A stretch of DNA of 64,000 nucleotides from Channallabes apus (GCA_030522415.1 CM060121.1:21684642-21748641); one strand, 5' to 3'. Shown: positions 1-16,317, counted from the first letter of the stretch. The notes: generated by a model from the letters alone, not told the origin. Translations and numbers: made by a program.

Positions 1-499
1 ATTAGTCTCATACAAAAATACTTAGTCTATAAGTTAACGTATTGTGTGACATGCAAATTTAAATGTGTCTGAATTTAAAATCATTGACGTTGCTGTCTTA
101 TCAAAATACATTTTAGAGCTATTTATCTCATGCGACGTAGAAACTCATCAAATGAGAAACGGACCGCAGAACTTCCGAAAAGTAAAAAGGTAAAGTTTCC
201 TTTATTTTAGTTTATTTATTTATCCCAGACAGGCGCATCAAGTTTTTAAATAAAAACATTTTACATTTTCACCCAATTTATTCTTTAATATTCTTAACAA
301 AACAAAAATAAGCATGATTAAGGATGACAGTAAACATTAAAATATATATTAATTAGATTTTTCAATTAATCACATTTAATATGAATAAAACAAATCACCT
401 ATTAATATCAATAATAAAAAGCAAATGCAATTTCAGTGATCAAGAATGCACAGTGCATATACAGAGACCTATTCTATGGAGTTACACAAACTTATTAAG

Positions 500-502
<3 letters not shown>

Positions 503-573
<71 letters not shown>
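503..573. repeat. (TA)n microsatellite
   Basis: About 70 bases of uninterrupted TA dinucleotides. It produces spurious open frames on both strands made only of Tyr-Ile repeats. Confidence 0.98.
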
Positions 574-576
<3 letters not shown>

Positions 577-2204
577 AATGCCTTTATTTAGGATCGACGT
601 CAAATATGTGGTATTTAATCCAACTGCATTTTTTGTGAAAATAAAATAAATGTTAAGATAATGGCATATGATGATTTTAATAAGTAAAACAAAACACACA
701 AAGCGAAACACGAAAAACTTATTTTCAACACGTAACATGTAAAAAAGAATGGACTCCTATGCAGAAATATATACTATGAGGTAAAGTCAACGCTGGAACA
801 AGCATACTCACAATATATCCTATGCCACCACAAATGCAGATAACTTTAGATGAGGTTACAGTAAACAATAAAGTCATTTATTTTAAGTGATTTCCTTCGT
901 CCACGGCGATCGTCCATGACAGCTGCTTTGCATTCCGGTCTGTTATGATGAACCGTTTTCAGATTTAGTTTTTCTCAGTCCGTATAAAATATCTGTCGGA
1001 AAAACAAAAAAAAACATAAAAATTACTTTAAAATCGAGTTCAAGATAGGGAACCGAGTTTTAGAGTAGAGTACACCTCCCGTTGTCAGTCGCACTGATTA
1101 AAAATTCATAAATAACAAATCACCACTAGTTGATATTATTCATTAACAATAAACATACTTTAAACAATTACAGTTTCCTTTTGATTTCCCATGCAAGTGG
1201 ATACACAATAGATGCTTTCCGCTCACAGAAAACCAAGCAATGCAAAAGGAAGGGCAGCATCCTCGTCGTGCAAGAAGGAAATTGAAATGAAAGTAAAACC
1301 CACACACAACCCCCAGCCACTTTTAAAAATATCCACTTTTTGTCCCAAATGGTTCAGTGGTTGTATAACTACAGGACACCAGCCATTAGAACTGTACTCT
1401 TGGTTAATGACAAACACACGCACCCTCGACTTGAATAGCAGTGTGGGGAAAGCAGAAAATGGCAAAAATAGTAGTGACTTACATTCTCGAGTTTGCAGGC
1501 CAAATGTTTTAATCCAAGTTGGAAATTTTTCTGCATGAAATGCAGTCGTGAGTCTTTCATGAGTCGTATCATGTTTAGAAAAGACGGATGTGCCAAATTG
1601 TTTTATCACACGCATATAAGATTAAAAATCGGATAGAGAACCTGTGGAAAAATGACATTACCTTATATGAATATGAATTGATATGACACCATCCCCCTTG
1701 AAAGTTGTTCAATATTTGCACAGTCAAACTTCTGGGCTGTAGTACGTTAATTCCAAAATATATTCAAATCAACAGGGTTGCGATGATATAATAGATATTC
1801 ATTGTGTGCTTCCTAAAATGGCTTTTGGTGTTTGTTTATTATTTTTAAATTACTCTGAGACAATAGGTATTATTATGTTCCCATGACTGTCTATTTTTGT
1901 TTTTTTATATCGCATATCTTAAGATACAACATTCCAATCGAATAAAAACTGCACTTAATAGTGAAAGTCATTTATTGGGAAATCCGCTATTTGTTTTTAT
2001 GTGTTAAAAAATATCTTATTTTATGTCACTACATACACTACGGAAAAATAGTTGGGGAATGTGTCAACATGTTAAATTTAGCGTTTAAAAAGCTGTTATT
2101 TTTAAGCAATGTCATTCAAAGAAAATGAACAGAGAACGGATGAAAAAATATGGTCACCACTACAACTCCTTATTCCCCCAACCAAAAAAAGGTACTAATT
2201 TTCA

Positions 2205-2395
2205 AGCACGGTCGCTTGCGATTGGTCAGTAGCTGGTCAGATGGTATGGTATTCCTCTGTCCCGCACTGGCACATAGCCACCCAGCAACCCCCCCTCACC
2301 TAAAACCCAATCTCCGATAAACTACTAATAGCTAAACCGCTTGGACTATAAAACACAACAAATCATAAACCAAGGAAAAGAACTGTGCCCTCCCA
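2205..2395 (+). promoter_or_regulatory. hoxb6a proximal promoter and 5-prime leader
   Basis: The stretch directly before the hoxb6a start includes a CCAAT-type box in reverse (GATTGGTC near 2220) and a TATA-like ACTATAAAA at about 2344-2352, some 45 bases before the ATG. A TCATAAA Hox/CDX-type motif follows at about 2364. The short distance from TATA to ATG implies either a very short leader or a start site set by another element further upstream. This is inference from motifs only. Confidence 0.45.
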
Positions 2396-3876
<1,481 letters not shown>

Positions 3877-5325
3877 AATTATGGCAAAGAGCAGCAGACA
3901 CCTCAATAACTCATCAGAAGGAAAAACTCTCCATGCACATAGATTTGCTTCGTTGAAGTTGTATTGGTAAATTCGTTGTAGCATTCCACTTATACATTTC
4001 AATTTATTTTTGTTCAATTCTTACATGATGTCTCTAATTAATGTCTTTTATGTGCTAAGTATTATTTAGTTTTTTTTTTCTTGCATATAAAACGGATATG
4101 TGTAACACATTTTAAATGTTACATTCGTACTCATATTTAAGGTGTAATAAAATAAAATAAAATCTCATTGTACGAAATGACACATTTTAGTTACGGTGAT
4201 TAAATGTGTGAGGTGTTTACTGAATTTATGGAAAATATAGGACTGAAGCTTCCATTTTCTTTTCTAAACTAAGAAGCCGGGTGTTCATGTTTATAGTCTA
4301 TTGATTTTGTATGTGGATTCCAATTGTTGTAATATTTATCAGGAGAAACAATTAAATAAACAAGGAAAGATTTCACCTGACATTCCCTGTTTGGTGAGAC
4401 TTATTTTAGAAAAAGAAACGACTATTTCTGAGATAGACATATTATATGAAGTATGATTTCTATCAAATGTGTCATTATTTTTTCCACGTACCAAAATTCT
4501 CGTAATTTCGGAGAGCACAGCGTGAATTAGTCTATTTATTATTTACAAAATGTTTGTATAATTGTACATGGAGAACACAAGACTTACAAGTTACATTGGA
4601 CGCAACTTAAGAAAATAGTCAACCCAAGGCAGCAATAGAGAACAGGTATACTTAAATATCATGTCAATCAAAACCCAGTTTCCCTTTTCACCACTGAAAG
4701 TCAAGCCGCCCCAATGACTCCATGCAAAGTGAAGGGAAGTTCAGTGATTTTAAACTGATTGCCAAAAGAGAAAGCTGACCTGTCCGTACTGTGCACTCAC
4801 CCAGAGAAAATGAGCATTTAAGAGTCTTAGAAGCTCCTATTATAAGCGTCTATTTCGTTATTCAAAAACCCTTTATTTGCAGACTCACTAATAGCAAGAT
4901 ATTTAAGAAATGCACAAATTTCTTACACCTAACATACATTTCTTACCAATATCTTGCTACACAAGTTACATGTGGTTGCTATAATAGAACTCATGCAAGC
5001 ATACTTACATACACATTTATTTATTTAAAATCTATTTCAAATGCGTAGAAGTCAAATAGTCGATATTTGATTATCCCAACTTGGTCCATGTTTTTCTGGA
5101 TTAAAAGTTAAATAAAAAAGAATATAATGCTACACATGCATAAAATAACTTGTGCCTTTGTGTCAACAAACCATATATCAATTCAGGTTATCTATCACAA
5201 TCTTACATTCCTTATAGCTTACGGAGGACTCTTTTTGGTTCACAAACGGAACCAAGGACCTAAAATTAAACAAATATAAATGAAAATATCTCATTTTTGT
5301 CAATCATTAGATTATGAATGAGACT

Positions 5326-5339
5326 CTAATAATAATAAT

Positions 5340-5408
<69 letters not shown>
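5326..5408. repeat. (AAT)n(AAC)n(AAT)n microsatellite
   Basis: Trinucleotide tract that switches from AAT to AAC and back to AAT. The same AAT/AAC compound arrangement recurs near 27832 and 48043. Confidence 0.97.
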
Positions 5409-5409
<1 letters not shown>

Positions 5410-5609
5410 TCACATATACATACATCTATTTATGCAAATCATGATAACCTTTCATTTTTAGTCGCTGCCTTACAAATTCGACCGTATTTTAGTATAAAAA
5501 AATTCTTTATAGCACAATAGTTGTTGTTGTGTTCTCACTAGAAGCGATAATTAAAAAGAAAAAGAAAAATAGATACATATCTCAGATAAGGGTTTACTGT
5601 GCTATAAAT

Positions 5610-5935
5610 TACATCGCCAGTAGGTGACGCTGTCTGCTCACATGCAACATATCCTTGCAATGGGAGGCACACGAATGCTCGGGGCTACAACTCCCCGTCT
5701 CGTCATCATTTGTAACCATAGAGCATGAATTACCTCTTGAAGTCATCAGTGAGAATTTACGACTGGTCAACAAAAGCACGTGATTCCCAAACGCACCCCC
5801 ACCCCCATATTTGGCCGCATACATAGCAAAAACGAAGTACAGTGCATTGCTATAATTCATTAATACATCATAAATCGTGAAGCACAGCGTTATAACGACC
5901 AAGATCTACAAATCAAGCTCGCTAAAACAACCTAA
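5610..5935 (+). promoter_or_regulatory. hoxb5a promoter and leader, likely conserved
   Basis: The 300 bases before hoxb5a look like the strongly conserved Hox5 promoter. They carry an E-box GCACGTGATT at about 5776, a C-rich run followed by CCATATTTGG (a CArG/SRF-type core) at about 5807, and TCATAAATCGTGA at 5868-5880. The leader then reads directly into ATGAGCTCTTACTTTGT. Conservation is my recollection of vertebrate Hox5 promoters and was not tested here. Confidence 0.55.
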
Positions 5936-7368
<1,433 letters not shown>

Positions 7369-8200
7369 TGCTAACGTAAATCAAGCTGTAAGTGCTGCAA
7401 CGAAATCGCGAGGGGGGTATTGATGGGAAAATTTCAACAGACTATTACTGAGTACTGTAAAAGCGGCACCTTCCGGCATGTTTGGGGGTATTTAAATCAA
7501 CTTATTTTTTTCTGTGGTACTGATAAAATAATAAAAACACAGTGTTCACGTGGTGATCTTAAAAATGGATTATTATTTCGAAAAAAGAAAATGAACAAAA
7601 AGAAAAAGAAAAATAGCCGCTCGTTGTCCTTGTAATGAATATTGTTTGTCAAGTGCTATGTATAATGCTCTGAGAGTTAGCATGTTAACTAAATGTTATA
7701 ACTTATTTACTACCTATGCCTTGTATACCTTTGAGTTTACAGCGATGCTTCTGCCCAAATATGAAATGATGCTCTAGTCAGCAAGCTCTTGTTGTGACTG
7801 CATTCATTTTAGCAGAAGTAAGGCTTCTGTGTTCCATGGTCATATATGTTTGAAGTCATTGTCTAGATAAACTCATTAGACTTTTGTCATGTGCTAAGAT
7901 TCTTCAATTATTTTTGAAAAATTGTAAATAGTTCTAGAGTCCTGTATCAGTCTTACGTGTGTATAGTTATATTCAAATTATGTAATTGTATATTCCTGGA
8001 TCATGTTCATGTTCCTAAAATGTACATATTGAACACTTTTATTGTGACCATTTGGCTATTTGTAGTAGGAAGAGTGAATGACAAATGTGTGTGGGAAAAT
8101 AGCCATGTCGAACTGCCTGTACGCATTTTGCCAGTTAGTTTTTTGTATTTGTTTGTAGCTTAACTTGTAGTAAAAATAAAGTTCTCATTATTAATCAGAC
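7369..8200 (+). other. hoxb5a 3-prime UTR with poly(A) signal
   Basis: AT-rich sequence after the hoxb5a stop, free of recognisable genes. A clear AATAAA lies at 8175-8180, followed by the T/G-rich sequence expected downstream of a cleavage site. That gives a UTR of roughly 0.8 kb. Confidence 0.55.
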
Positions 8201-8639
8201 CCATCACGTCGGGAGAAACCATTGCATATGTATATCTCATATCACTATCTAATACTCTAACGATTTATTTTTCCAATACACTATGTGCAACATTTCTCAA
8301 GTAAAAAAAATCCACATTAATAAGCTACAAGATTATTCTAACGGGATGCTAAAATTGCAGTAGACCACAAGATTTAAACTGACCTACAGACCACGCTAAA
8401 ATGTTATGCCTATTAGCATAAAACTTAGATCAGATGGAGAAAGACGTGACTAATTACAAATTACAAACGTCAAATAATATACAAAGGTAACACCGAATCT
8501 AAATACTGTTATAGACGTAATGTCATACTTGCCTTTCTGCCTGTGACAGTTAAAAAATGTTATTTGTGATATACAAATACATTTTGCAGTAGTCTTGTCT
8601 CTCAGTAAACAAGCAGCAAACTTGTAAACTTACCAGCCA

Positions 8640-9080
8640 TACCGTTTTGCTACGTCTCAGGCGACTTTTGAGAGTCGAGTGATTGTCCAAAAGGTGAACC
8701 ATATCGCCTGGCCGGCTGCCTTTTGGGATTCAGTTTTTGCCAATGACCAAACTATACCAAAAGAGGCTATGACATTTACATGTCAAATGGATGAGCGTTT
8801 TATCTTGAAGTTAGATCGTAAAAATCGCGCAGGCCACAGACAGATACCCCTTACTGGCTCTCAAAAGTCACGTGGGGTCCATAAAGTTAGTTTTATGGTT
8901 TTGGGGAGTTGACAATGTACTATATATTTCACATACTAGAAAGCAAGTGACGGTTTAACTGCTACGAATGGATTCTAAAGGGTCAGCAATGAGGAAAATA
9001 AGGTATGTCACTGCTCTGACCGTGTCTGGTCCATACGCTGTCTCGCCAGTTCTACCCATGTGGAGATGGATATGAGGATA
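8640..9080. promoter_or_regulatory. Candidate conserved noncoding block with paired CDX-type sites
   Basis: Less AT-rich than its surroundings and open in one frame (8679-8912) without a recognisable domain. It contains an inverted pair of TTTATGG motifs (CCATAAA at 8879-8885 and TTTATGG at 8892-8898) next to a CACGTGG E-box. TTTATGG is close to the consensus of the caudal-type CDX factors, which control central Hox genes. Enhancer function is inferred only. Confidence 0.35.
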
Positions 9081-9644
9081 GGACTATGCAAACTCCAAGT
9101 AAGTCATTTAACATGAGATTGGTACAATAATTGATAAAAGAGATAAATATATGAGAGAACAGTATCCTATTGTCGTTTCAACTGCGTTTATAGAACTCGT
9201 AGCACGCTTAACAGGTCACGTGTAACCTTTAGAACCAACATGAAATACATCGCCTCTTTGTCCAGGTACAAATTAGGCTATTGACTATGCAAGCAAAGTT
9301 GATACGAAATTACTAAGTTTCAACTTTCTAAAATGATCGAACAACCTGGTATCCTATTAAATCTCAAATTCACATTTTGCAGTGTTGAAATGAAAAATGG
9401 TGTATCATTACCAAATTGTTGTTCAGTATGAATGCATTATGTGCTGATTCTTAAGTCACATAGGCCCTGGATTTGACACAACGAAACAGTCTGACTGTTA
9501 AGTTCTCTTAAGTTAGCCTCACTTTTAATAGAATATATTGTAATGTTCTTGTTTTGCTCTCCACTTGAGTTTAATTCAAAATAACATTATGGCATGGCAT
9601 GTTGTATGGTTTATAAATAAAAATATAAACTAAATTCCATACTT

Positions 9645-9683
<39 letters not shown>

Positions 9684-9729
9684 GTCGATCTCTCTCTCTC
9701 TCTCACACACACACAGGCGCGCGCGCGCG

Positions 9730-9768
<39 letters not shown>
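9645..9768. repeat. (TC)n(CA)n compound microsatellite with GC core
   Basis: TC dinucleotides pass into CA, then a short alternating GCGCGC block, then a long CA tract. Alternating purine-pyrimidine runs of this kind can adopt Z-DNA. Confidence 0.97.
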
Positions 9769-9772
<4 letters not shown>

Positions 9773-12385
9773 ACATTACAATATACCTCCCCCAGTTCTA
9801 CAAGTAAATCTTTGTTTCATCCACGCCCATGCATTTTTCAAAAAGGAAATGTGTGAATAGCAGCGGACTTTCCGGACAAGATAACTGAAAAATACACCAG
9901 CAAAATATTTTGCTATGGAGAAATAGATTAAAGTGTTTATGGGAGGGCGTTATAGGAAGATTTAAAAAACAAGCAAAAATTATTCATTTGAAGGTTTTAA
10001 CTTGAAAATTTCTCATATATTTTTATTTGTATAGTTCTGGGAATTGTGTCAATGTCATGATGCCTGGTCTGCTGGATATAAGCTTTTTTGTAAACTGTTT
10101 ATCATTAAACCACATTTAATGCGGCTCAAATTATTACATTTTCTCTAAAACAAGTAAATATTCGCGATATATATAAATATTAAATTACTTGCATTCTGCT
10201 ATCTAGCAAGTCATGATAACTTTTTTTTTTTTTTGGTTTGTTAATGTTTGCATTTTTTGTTGGCTATCAAATACTTTCGTAGTTGTGAAACAAGGGTGAA
10301 ATTGCAAATCTTAATTGTCCTATGACTTTGCAGAAAATGTATGCGATTTTTGCAAACTCAACACATAAGTTTCAAAGTCAGATTTAAAGTATTACATGCC
10401 ATTTTTTATATTAGATGGTTTTGTATGATATGCATGTTATGGTTTTAGGTTTTCCATCCTAGTTTTACATACACTTTTGTCTGTTTTAAAGCTCGCCATT
10501 TGTCTCGTGCGACAAAAGTTGACCAAGATCTTAGATCATAAACAAAAAGCCGCAAAACAGGATAATGTACTATTTCATTAAATATCCGTTTTTTTAACTA
10601 TATAGAATCATCGTAGCTTACGCCTTAAATTTAGTTAAATTAAATAATATTCAATGCATTTCTTCATTTTATAATATTTAGCTAAGAAAATCAGACTTAA
10701 CTATTGGCTTAGTGTTGTATATGTTAATGAGAAACTAGGCAATTGAACTTGATGTCCAGAAGTGTTTGTGCTTCGAGAGAAAAAGCGTTTTTAAATACTT
10801 ATGATAATTTTTTAAATATAATTTATCAATAATTGTTTAACAAATTTAGAAGAAAAAAAATGTTTGGTATCTGGAAAGAATATCATACATTTAGCATTTG
10901 GGAAAGTATATAAAAAAACCACAAACAATGCCATGGCTTTTTGTTTTTAATATAAAATAGAACAGTTTCATAATTAGTTTGCTTGAACGCGGTACTTGTA
11001 TATTAATTGTTATATAATAAAATTAAAGGGAAATTTATTTAAGGGGAATGCATACCTGTACGCTAGAAATCAATATTGTGTACGGTTTTATAAGCTTTGT
11101 CGGTACCAACTAAAATTTTTGAGCATTTAAATTGCAATTTTAAAGTCATAATTGGATAGGGATAGACAGTCTAAAAGCATTTCTCATCCATAATGCATGA
11201 GGAGGAGATCATTCAGAGGTCACCAGACGAATAGTACTGGGAGGGCGCAGGCGTAAAACAATGCAACTTGTCCATCACGCACAATTACGCCATGTTTACT
11301 CTCGAAAAAAGGTGAAAAAGGTGATTTATAAAATTACAAATCTTTTCACTTCTCTTTCACTGTAAACTATTTGTGATTAGTTAAAGGAGTTGGGACCTCT
11401 AACAAAACATTCTAACGTTTTGAGGTTTTCTGTCTATTTTATTGAATTAAATGAAAATATATATATAAATAATAAATAATGTAAAAATAGCATGACAATA
11501 AAAATAATAAAAATGAGAGAAATTAACGTTTATAATGTTAATAAATACTTTCTCTAAATTACTACAGTTTAGATATAATTTCAAACGAACCAAATTGCTT
11601 CATATGTTATTATGAGATGACAAAAAACTAAGCACGATGAATAAATAGTTTTAAACATTTTAAATTGTCTTAAACTCACTCACGATCACCATCCCGATTT
11701 TTTCTCTATTTGCTGTTTCAACAGATGTCGTTTAGTGCAACGTTCTATAGTCACCAGCAGAGCCCGCTTTAGACCAACTTCACAAAAGTTTAAAGCGCAC
11801 GCTTCTACAGTTGACACGATAACTAGTGGAATATCGTTTTTAAACAAGACCCATTAGTACATATTCTCTTAACTTCAGTATTTGGGATTCTTGGGACATT
11901 AATAGAACTTAACTTTCTTTTGCGCGCTCGCCTTCTTTTCATATGCCAGCTCGTCATTTTATACATGCTATTTCACTGTTTTCATGGTTTGTAAACCTGT
12001 TTGCTGAACATCATGAAGCATGACAAAATAAATTCAGATAACCATGTACCTCTTTCTTGTATAGTATAGTTTTAATGACAATGAGCAATCGTATGTGAAC
12101 CAGTTTTTCAAACAGGCACGAGAAATGAGCGGGGTCAGAAAGTTGAGGGGTCAAAAGTTTATGTGGTGTGAGATTTGACTGTTGGTTGTCGACTGTGCGC
12201 TAGACCAATTGCTAGATGTCAATGGCAAAGTGAGAGAGATGGAGGAAGAGGAGGAAAGGAAACGGGGAGATGGCGAAGCAGTGAGGAGCTACATCTTAGT
12301 TTCATGTGAAAAAAATGGTAAAACTCAAACTGATAAGAAAGAGCAGCGTGGATCCAGACACTGTCATAAGTTTTTAAACAAAAGT

Positions 12386-12465
12386 AAAAAAAAAAAAAAA
12401 AACTATTCTGTTGTTGTTGTTATACTACTACTACTACTACTACTACAGCAACAGCAACAACAACA

Positions 12466-12519
<54 letters not shown>
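12386..12519. repeat. Compound A-run, TTG, ACT, CAA, ATT microsatellite
   Basis: A poly(A) run is followed by TTG, CTA, CAA and a long ATT tract. It encodes only a spurious Gln/Leu tail on the frame starting at 12182. Confidence 0.95.
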
Positions 12520-13779
12520 AACACTATGCCCGTAAAATAATACAAACTTATGGAATAAACAACTTACAATTATAAAATTATAAAATATTACTTAAACTAT
12601 TTTGGAAGAAGAAACAATCAGCATTATCATTTTATGGGTTGTTTATATGTTTATAATTAATTCTTAGAAATCAAAAATATTTCCCATGTTTTTTTTGTTT
12701 TAGAATTTTCTTTGTTCCTGCTTATTAAAAGATTTGTAAATAAAAATCCTTGATAAGGGCGAGAAACACCGGAATCACAATCTGAATTTATATGGCATCA
12801 ATATAGCATGGCAAAATGTTAAAGCAAAAAAAAAAAACAACACACAATTTCAGAACTGATACACCGTTTATTTCAAACTGGAATCAACGGCTATAGAGAA
12901 ACTATTCGAATATCACAACAGCTTATATTTAAAGTATTTTTTACTAAATGTGAACATAGCATATAATCTTTAAACATAACGAGGGTGTGAGAATTTTGTT
13001 TTAATGTTTAATTAATAACAGAGCCATTTTCAAGCTATGGGCAGAATAAAATGTGAACATGTACAATATTTAATTGTACAATTGTACAGTTTAGCAAATA
13101 CATGATACCGTTATTGATATAAATATTCGGACAAGCCTAGCTAGCGAATGATAATTTTAAACGGATAGCTATTTTGAAAAATACAGTGCATAAGTGGTGA
13201 ATAATTGTATTAGAATACGCGTCCCCTTCGGAGTTCAAGCAGAGTTCATCGAACTAATTTCCATTCCTCCATAGCATGTGCCGTTGCCTGGCAGAGATGT
13301 GGCGTGCATTGTGATTTTTCTCAGTTCATGTCTTTTTTAAACACAATTCATGATCACTTCATGCATTCTTAAGGCTTTTGCTCTTTTGTGGAACAAATGT
13401 TTATGTTTACACGGTTATCTAAATATATAATACAAATATAAAAGACAACCCGGTATTTTAAAATCCCTTTTCTTGTTACTACAAATAATTTACTTTTATG
13501 TTGTCATGACGATTGAGATATAAAATTTTATTATATGCTTTATATGTTACAATATTATGAATACGTGTTTAAAAAGTGGACTATAGACTGCTTTGTTGTC
13601 AAATAGAGGCTTTTTCAATAAATAAAAAAATCCGCGGTTGAACTGACTTGTGGATTTCAAAAGACATTTAGAATGACACCCCCCACCCACTCCAAGTCAT
13701 TTTTCTTCAAAGTACTGACCTGGTCACAATTCAGTATGAGCACGCAAACTGTGCATGCATTACTATAGAACTTGCGAGT

Positions 13780-14430
13780 GGGAGAGACCCAGAGAAGGGG
13801 TGAACTGCAGGTCAACGCGTCTAACAAATATTAAAATGTACTGGGACTTGTGACACGCCTCGCTGTTTAACAAAGACTGCCAAAGTGCGAGATTAATACG
13901 AAAACCTGAGAGTCCACAACAAAATGCCTTAAAGCGTCCAATGATGTTGTAGTCTAATGCTCACGACAGAGCAAGTCTAACATGCATTTTATTTTTAGCA
14001 CTTCTGAGAGGCAGTGGGCTACATTGTGCAGGGGAAACCCCCTTCTTCTCAACAAGAAAGGTTAGAGGCACTGGGAAACGGGTTAAGCGAGCAAAATTAC
14101 TAGATCGATGTTTTATTTCATTGCTCTTTTTTGCGGTTCAGGTCATTTGTTTACAATTTTATTGATCGTATCGCGGAAGTGAGTGGGAGTTGCACAGGCG
14201 AAGGTATCACGGCGAGGTCACGGGCTAAACCTGTGGCGTTAGAAAAAAGAGGAAAGGAGGGCGGGGGTGGCTGTGGGGCTCGCGGTACCGTCGTGACAGA
14301 AAGAAAGGCTTCGGAATAGAGACGGGGTCCCGTTCCGTTCGCGTCGCGCCTATGGAGAAGGCAACAGGACTGTGCCGTGGAGAGAGAAGTCGGACAAACG
14401 AGAGGCGACGCGCGAAGGCAAAAAAGTAAG
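13780..14430 (+). promoter_or_regulatory. CpG-rich candidate promoter and noncoding first exon
   Basis: This block, especially 14160-14430, is markedly richer in G, C and CpG than its AT-rich surroundings. It ends in a good splice donor (AAAAAA|GTAAGT, GT at 14426-14427). It starts at the DR5 site and lies 1.9 kb before mir-10. I read it as a possible start of the primary mir-10 transcript or of a longer hoxb4a/hoxb3a transcript. No convincing protein is encoded on either strand. Confidence 0.35.
13798..13814 (+). promoter_or_regulatory. Candidate retinoic acid response element (DR5)
   Basis: GGGTGA-ACTGC-AGGTCA, two directly repeated nuclear receptor half-sites with five bases between them. 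The second half is a perfect AGGTCA and the first has one change from GGTTCA-type consensus. DR5 is the preferred spacing for RAR/RXR. A distal RARE between Hoxb5 and Hoxb4 (DE-RARE) is established in mouse, and this site holds the corresponding position. Binding is inferred. Confidence 0.6.
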
Positions 14431-14526
14431 TAAAGAAATTGGCCCTTCATTTACATATCGCCGCGCTCTCTTCTGCAGGTGTTTTGCCTGAGCGGACCAC
14501 GTGTTTGGTGCAGTGTCGCTAGCATG

Positions 14527-14542
14527 CCCCCCCCCCCCCCCC
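14527..14542. repeat. Poly(C) run
   Basis: An almost uninterrupted run of C, capable of slippage and unreliable in length. Confidence 0.9.
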
Positions 14543-15536
14543 TCCTTTCATAACGGAGTTATGAGTTTGATTTCAAGTTCGACAAACTCGGATGCTTGTG
14601 TGTATTATATGGTGAATATGTATCCCTTGGCTGAAGTCACTGATCTTCTGTTTCGAACGCCTGTGGGTGTAGGCATTAACCCTAAAATGAGGCAGATGGC
14701 TCGAGGACTTTTAGAGAGCAATAGAGATGGGGTGAAGGCGAGGTCGGAGACTTCGGGAGGTGAAAGGGTTGCAGTAGACAGAAAGGACGAACTTTCTCCC
14801 GATTTCCTATAAGAGTATTCTAAATTTAGCCATATTGTTTGTTATAGTTAACAAATGTTGCTTTTATAGCTAAAAAAATTTTATCTGTAAAAACTATATT
14901 TAAAAACTTACTCAGTAGATTTGTCCTTAGTAGTACAAACCCAAATTCAGCAAGAAATTAGGAGTTTCAGATTCGAGAAATAGAAGACCAAAGCAAGAGA
15001 GACCATTCCAATAGCCAATCACTAACAGGAAAAAGATATGGATGTTGTAGATTAAACATTAATGTTACTGCATTAGTTTTTATTCTTTATTATTTACAAG
15101 CATATATTTGTAAATAAATATATGTTAATGTATTTCCGTTTAAACGAATATTTCTATTTTAATCTGTTTATTTTAATGTTAACGAACTGACCCATCAGTA
15201 AATTAAACTTTTTAAATTTGCCATCTGCACTAAAACATTTAATCAAAGAAAATCGATAATACAGAACACACCTGCTCTGACAAAGAATGTTTAATCACTG
15301 CTGTAATGATTCCGAACAAATTTGAATACGTTAGGGTATACATTTGGAAGCGCAGACAATAATGTCTATATATAGTTTGAAAATATCTAGACATTAATAT
15401 TTTCATTGTACTTGGCTGTTAATATTCTAACTAGCAAAATTATAATAACAATTTGTACAAAATGTACTTTCATTGTCACCATGTATTATACACCTTATAG
15501 TTGGGCGTACCCGCAAGCTTAATATTATATTAATTC

Positions 15537-15540
<4 letters not shown>

Positions 15541-15595
<55 letters not shown>
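15541..15595. repeat. (CA)n microsatellite
   Basis: About 27 uninterrupted AC dinucleotides. Confidence 0.98.
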
Positions 15596-15596
<1 letters not shown>

Positions 15597-16317
15597 AATT
15601 AAAGTTATAATTAAATTGCCACTCATTGTATCGAAATATCAGATTTTAGTGTTGATAAGACACTGAGCAAAGTAAATATGTTTTATTCACTGTAATTGGC
15701 TTAGGGTCTGTAGGCTAAACCGGGCTGTCCTGCGAGGAGACGTTTTATTTATTTGTGTTTTATTTCAGTTGACGCTTTCTTTGACCTTCTCAGTTAGTCC
15801 GTGTGTGTACCGTGTTTTACTTTCAACCTACAGCCTCCGATGAAAAAAAAATGTGTTATACCACAAAGTATATGCAGCGTTTTATAATATATTTTTTAAA
15901 AGGCTTTAACAAATGAAGAAATGGCAGTGGTCAAGTTTATATATACACGCTTCATTTACGCATTATGACAGGTAACATATTAATAGTTTTGCAACCGTCA
16001 ATGAACAACCTACGGCCTTAAAACATATCCGTTCGTCGTGAGTATTTGAAACCCTTAAAATATTTGCAGTGATTTGTTTGCTTTTGTATTTATTTCACGA
16101 GTTTTTCCCTAGTATTGTTGTTCCTCATTAACTTTACCTGCACCGAAGAGTAAAAGTCTTGTCTAGCTTGTCTCCCTGTGGAAAAGAAAGGTCTAGTCTA
16201 TTCCTTTAGTAGATCAATGATAAAATAAAGGCAGATAATTCCAGGTGTAACACCTTGAAATGGAGGAGGAGTTGTCAAGGTGAGTCATCTCATTCGATAT
16301 CTGTCAAGAGGACACCT

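Larger units (their letters stand above)
1..2395. other. 5-prime flank of hoxb6a, noncoding
   Basis: AT-rich flank toward the posterior end of the cluster. No posterior Hox exon (no homeodomain helix-3 WFQNRR reading and no YPWM motif) was seen here, so the next posterior gene lies outside the window. It holds a long TA microsatellite at 503-573 and scattered open frames (around 1212-1615 on both strands) that have no recognisable domain and that I regard as chance. The last 200 bases are more balanced in composition and are the likely hoxb6a promoter. Confidence 0.7.
3877..5935. other. hoxb6a-hoxb5a interval with hoxb6a 3-prime UTR
   Basis: The first several hundred bases are the probable hoxb6a 3-prime UTR, with overlapping AATAAA poly(A) signals near 4146-4160. 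The middle is AT-rich with a compound ATT/AAC microsatellite. From about 5610 on, composition shifts and the sequence leads into the hoxb5a promoter. No additional gene was recognised. Confidence 0.6.

Noticed and set aside
381..738. Open frames with Tyr-Ile repeats on both strands
   Set aside because: They are translations of the TA microsatellite at 503-573. The same applies to frames at 26327-26735 and 34313-34662.
1212..1615. Overlapping frames of 108 and 130 codons upstream of hoxb6a
   Set aside because: No domain, no Hox-like motif and no splice context. Length is within chance for a less AT-rich stretch.
1..2395. Search for a hoxb7a or hoxb8a exon
   Set aside because: No homeodomain or YPWM-coding sequence was found in either orientation. 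The next posterior gene is outside the window or lost.
12182..12520. 112-codon frame ending in Gln/Leu runs
   Set aside because: The C-terminal half is a trinucleotide repeat and the rest has no recognisable features.
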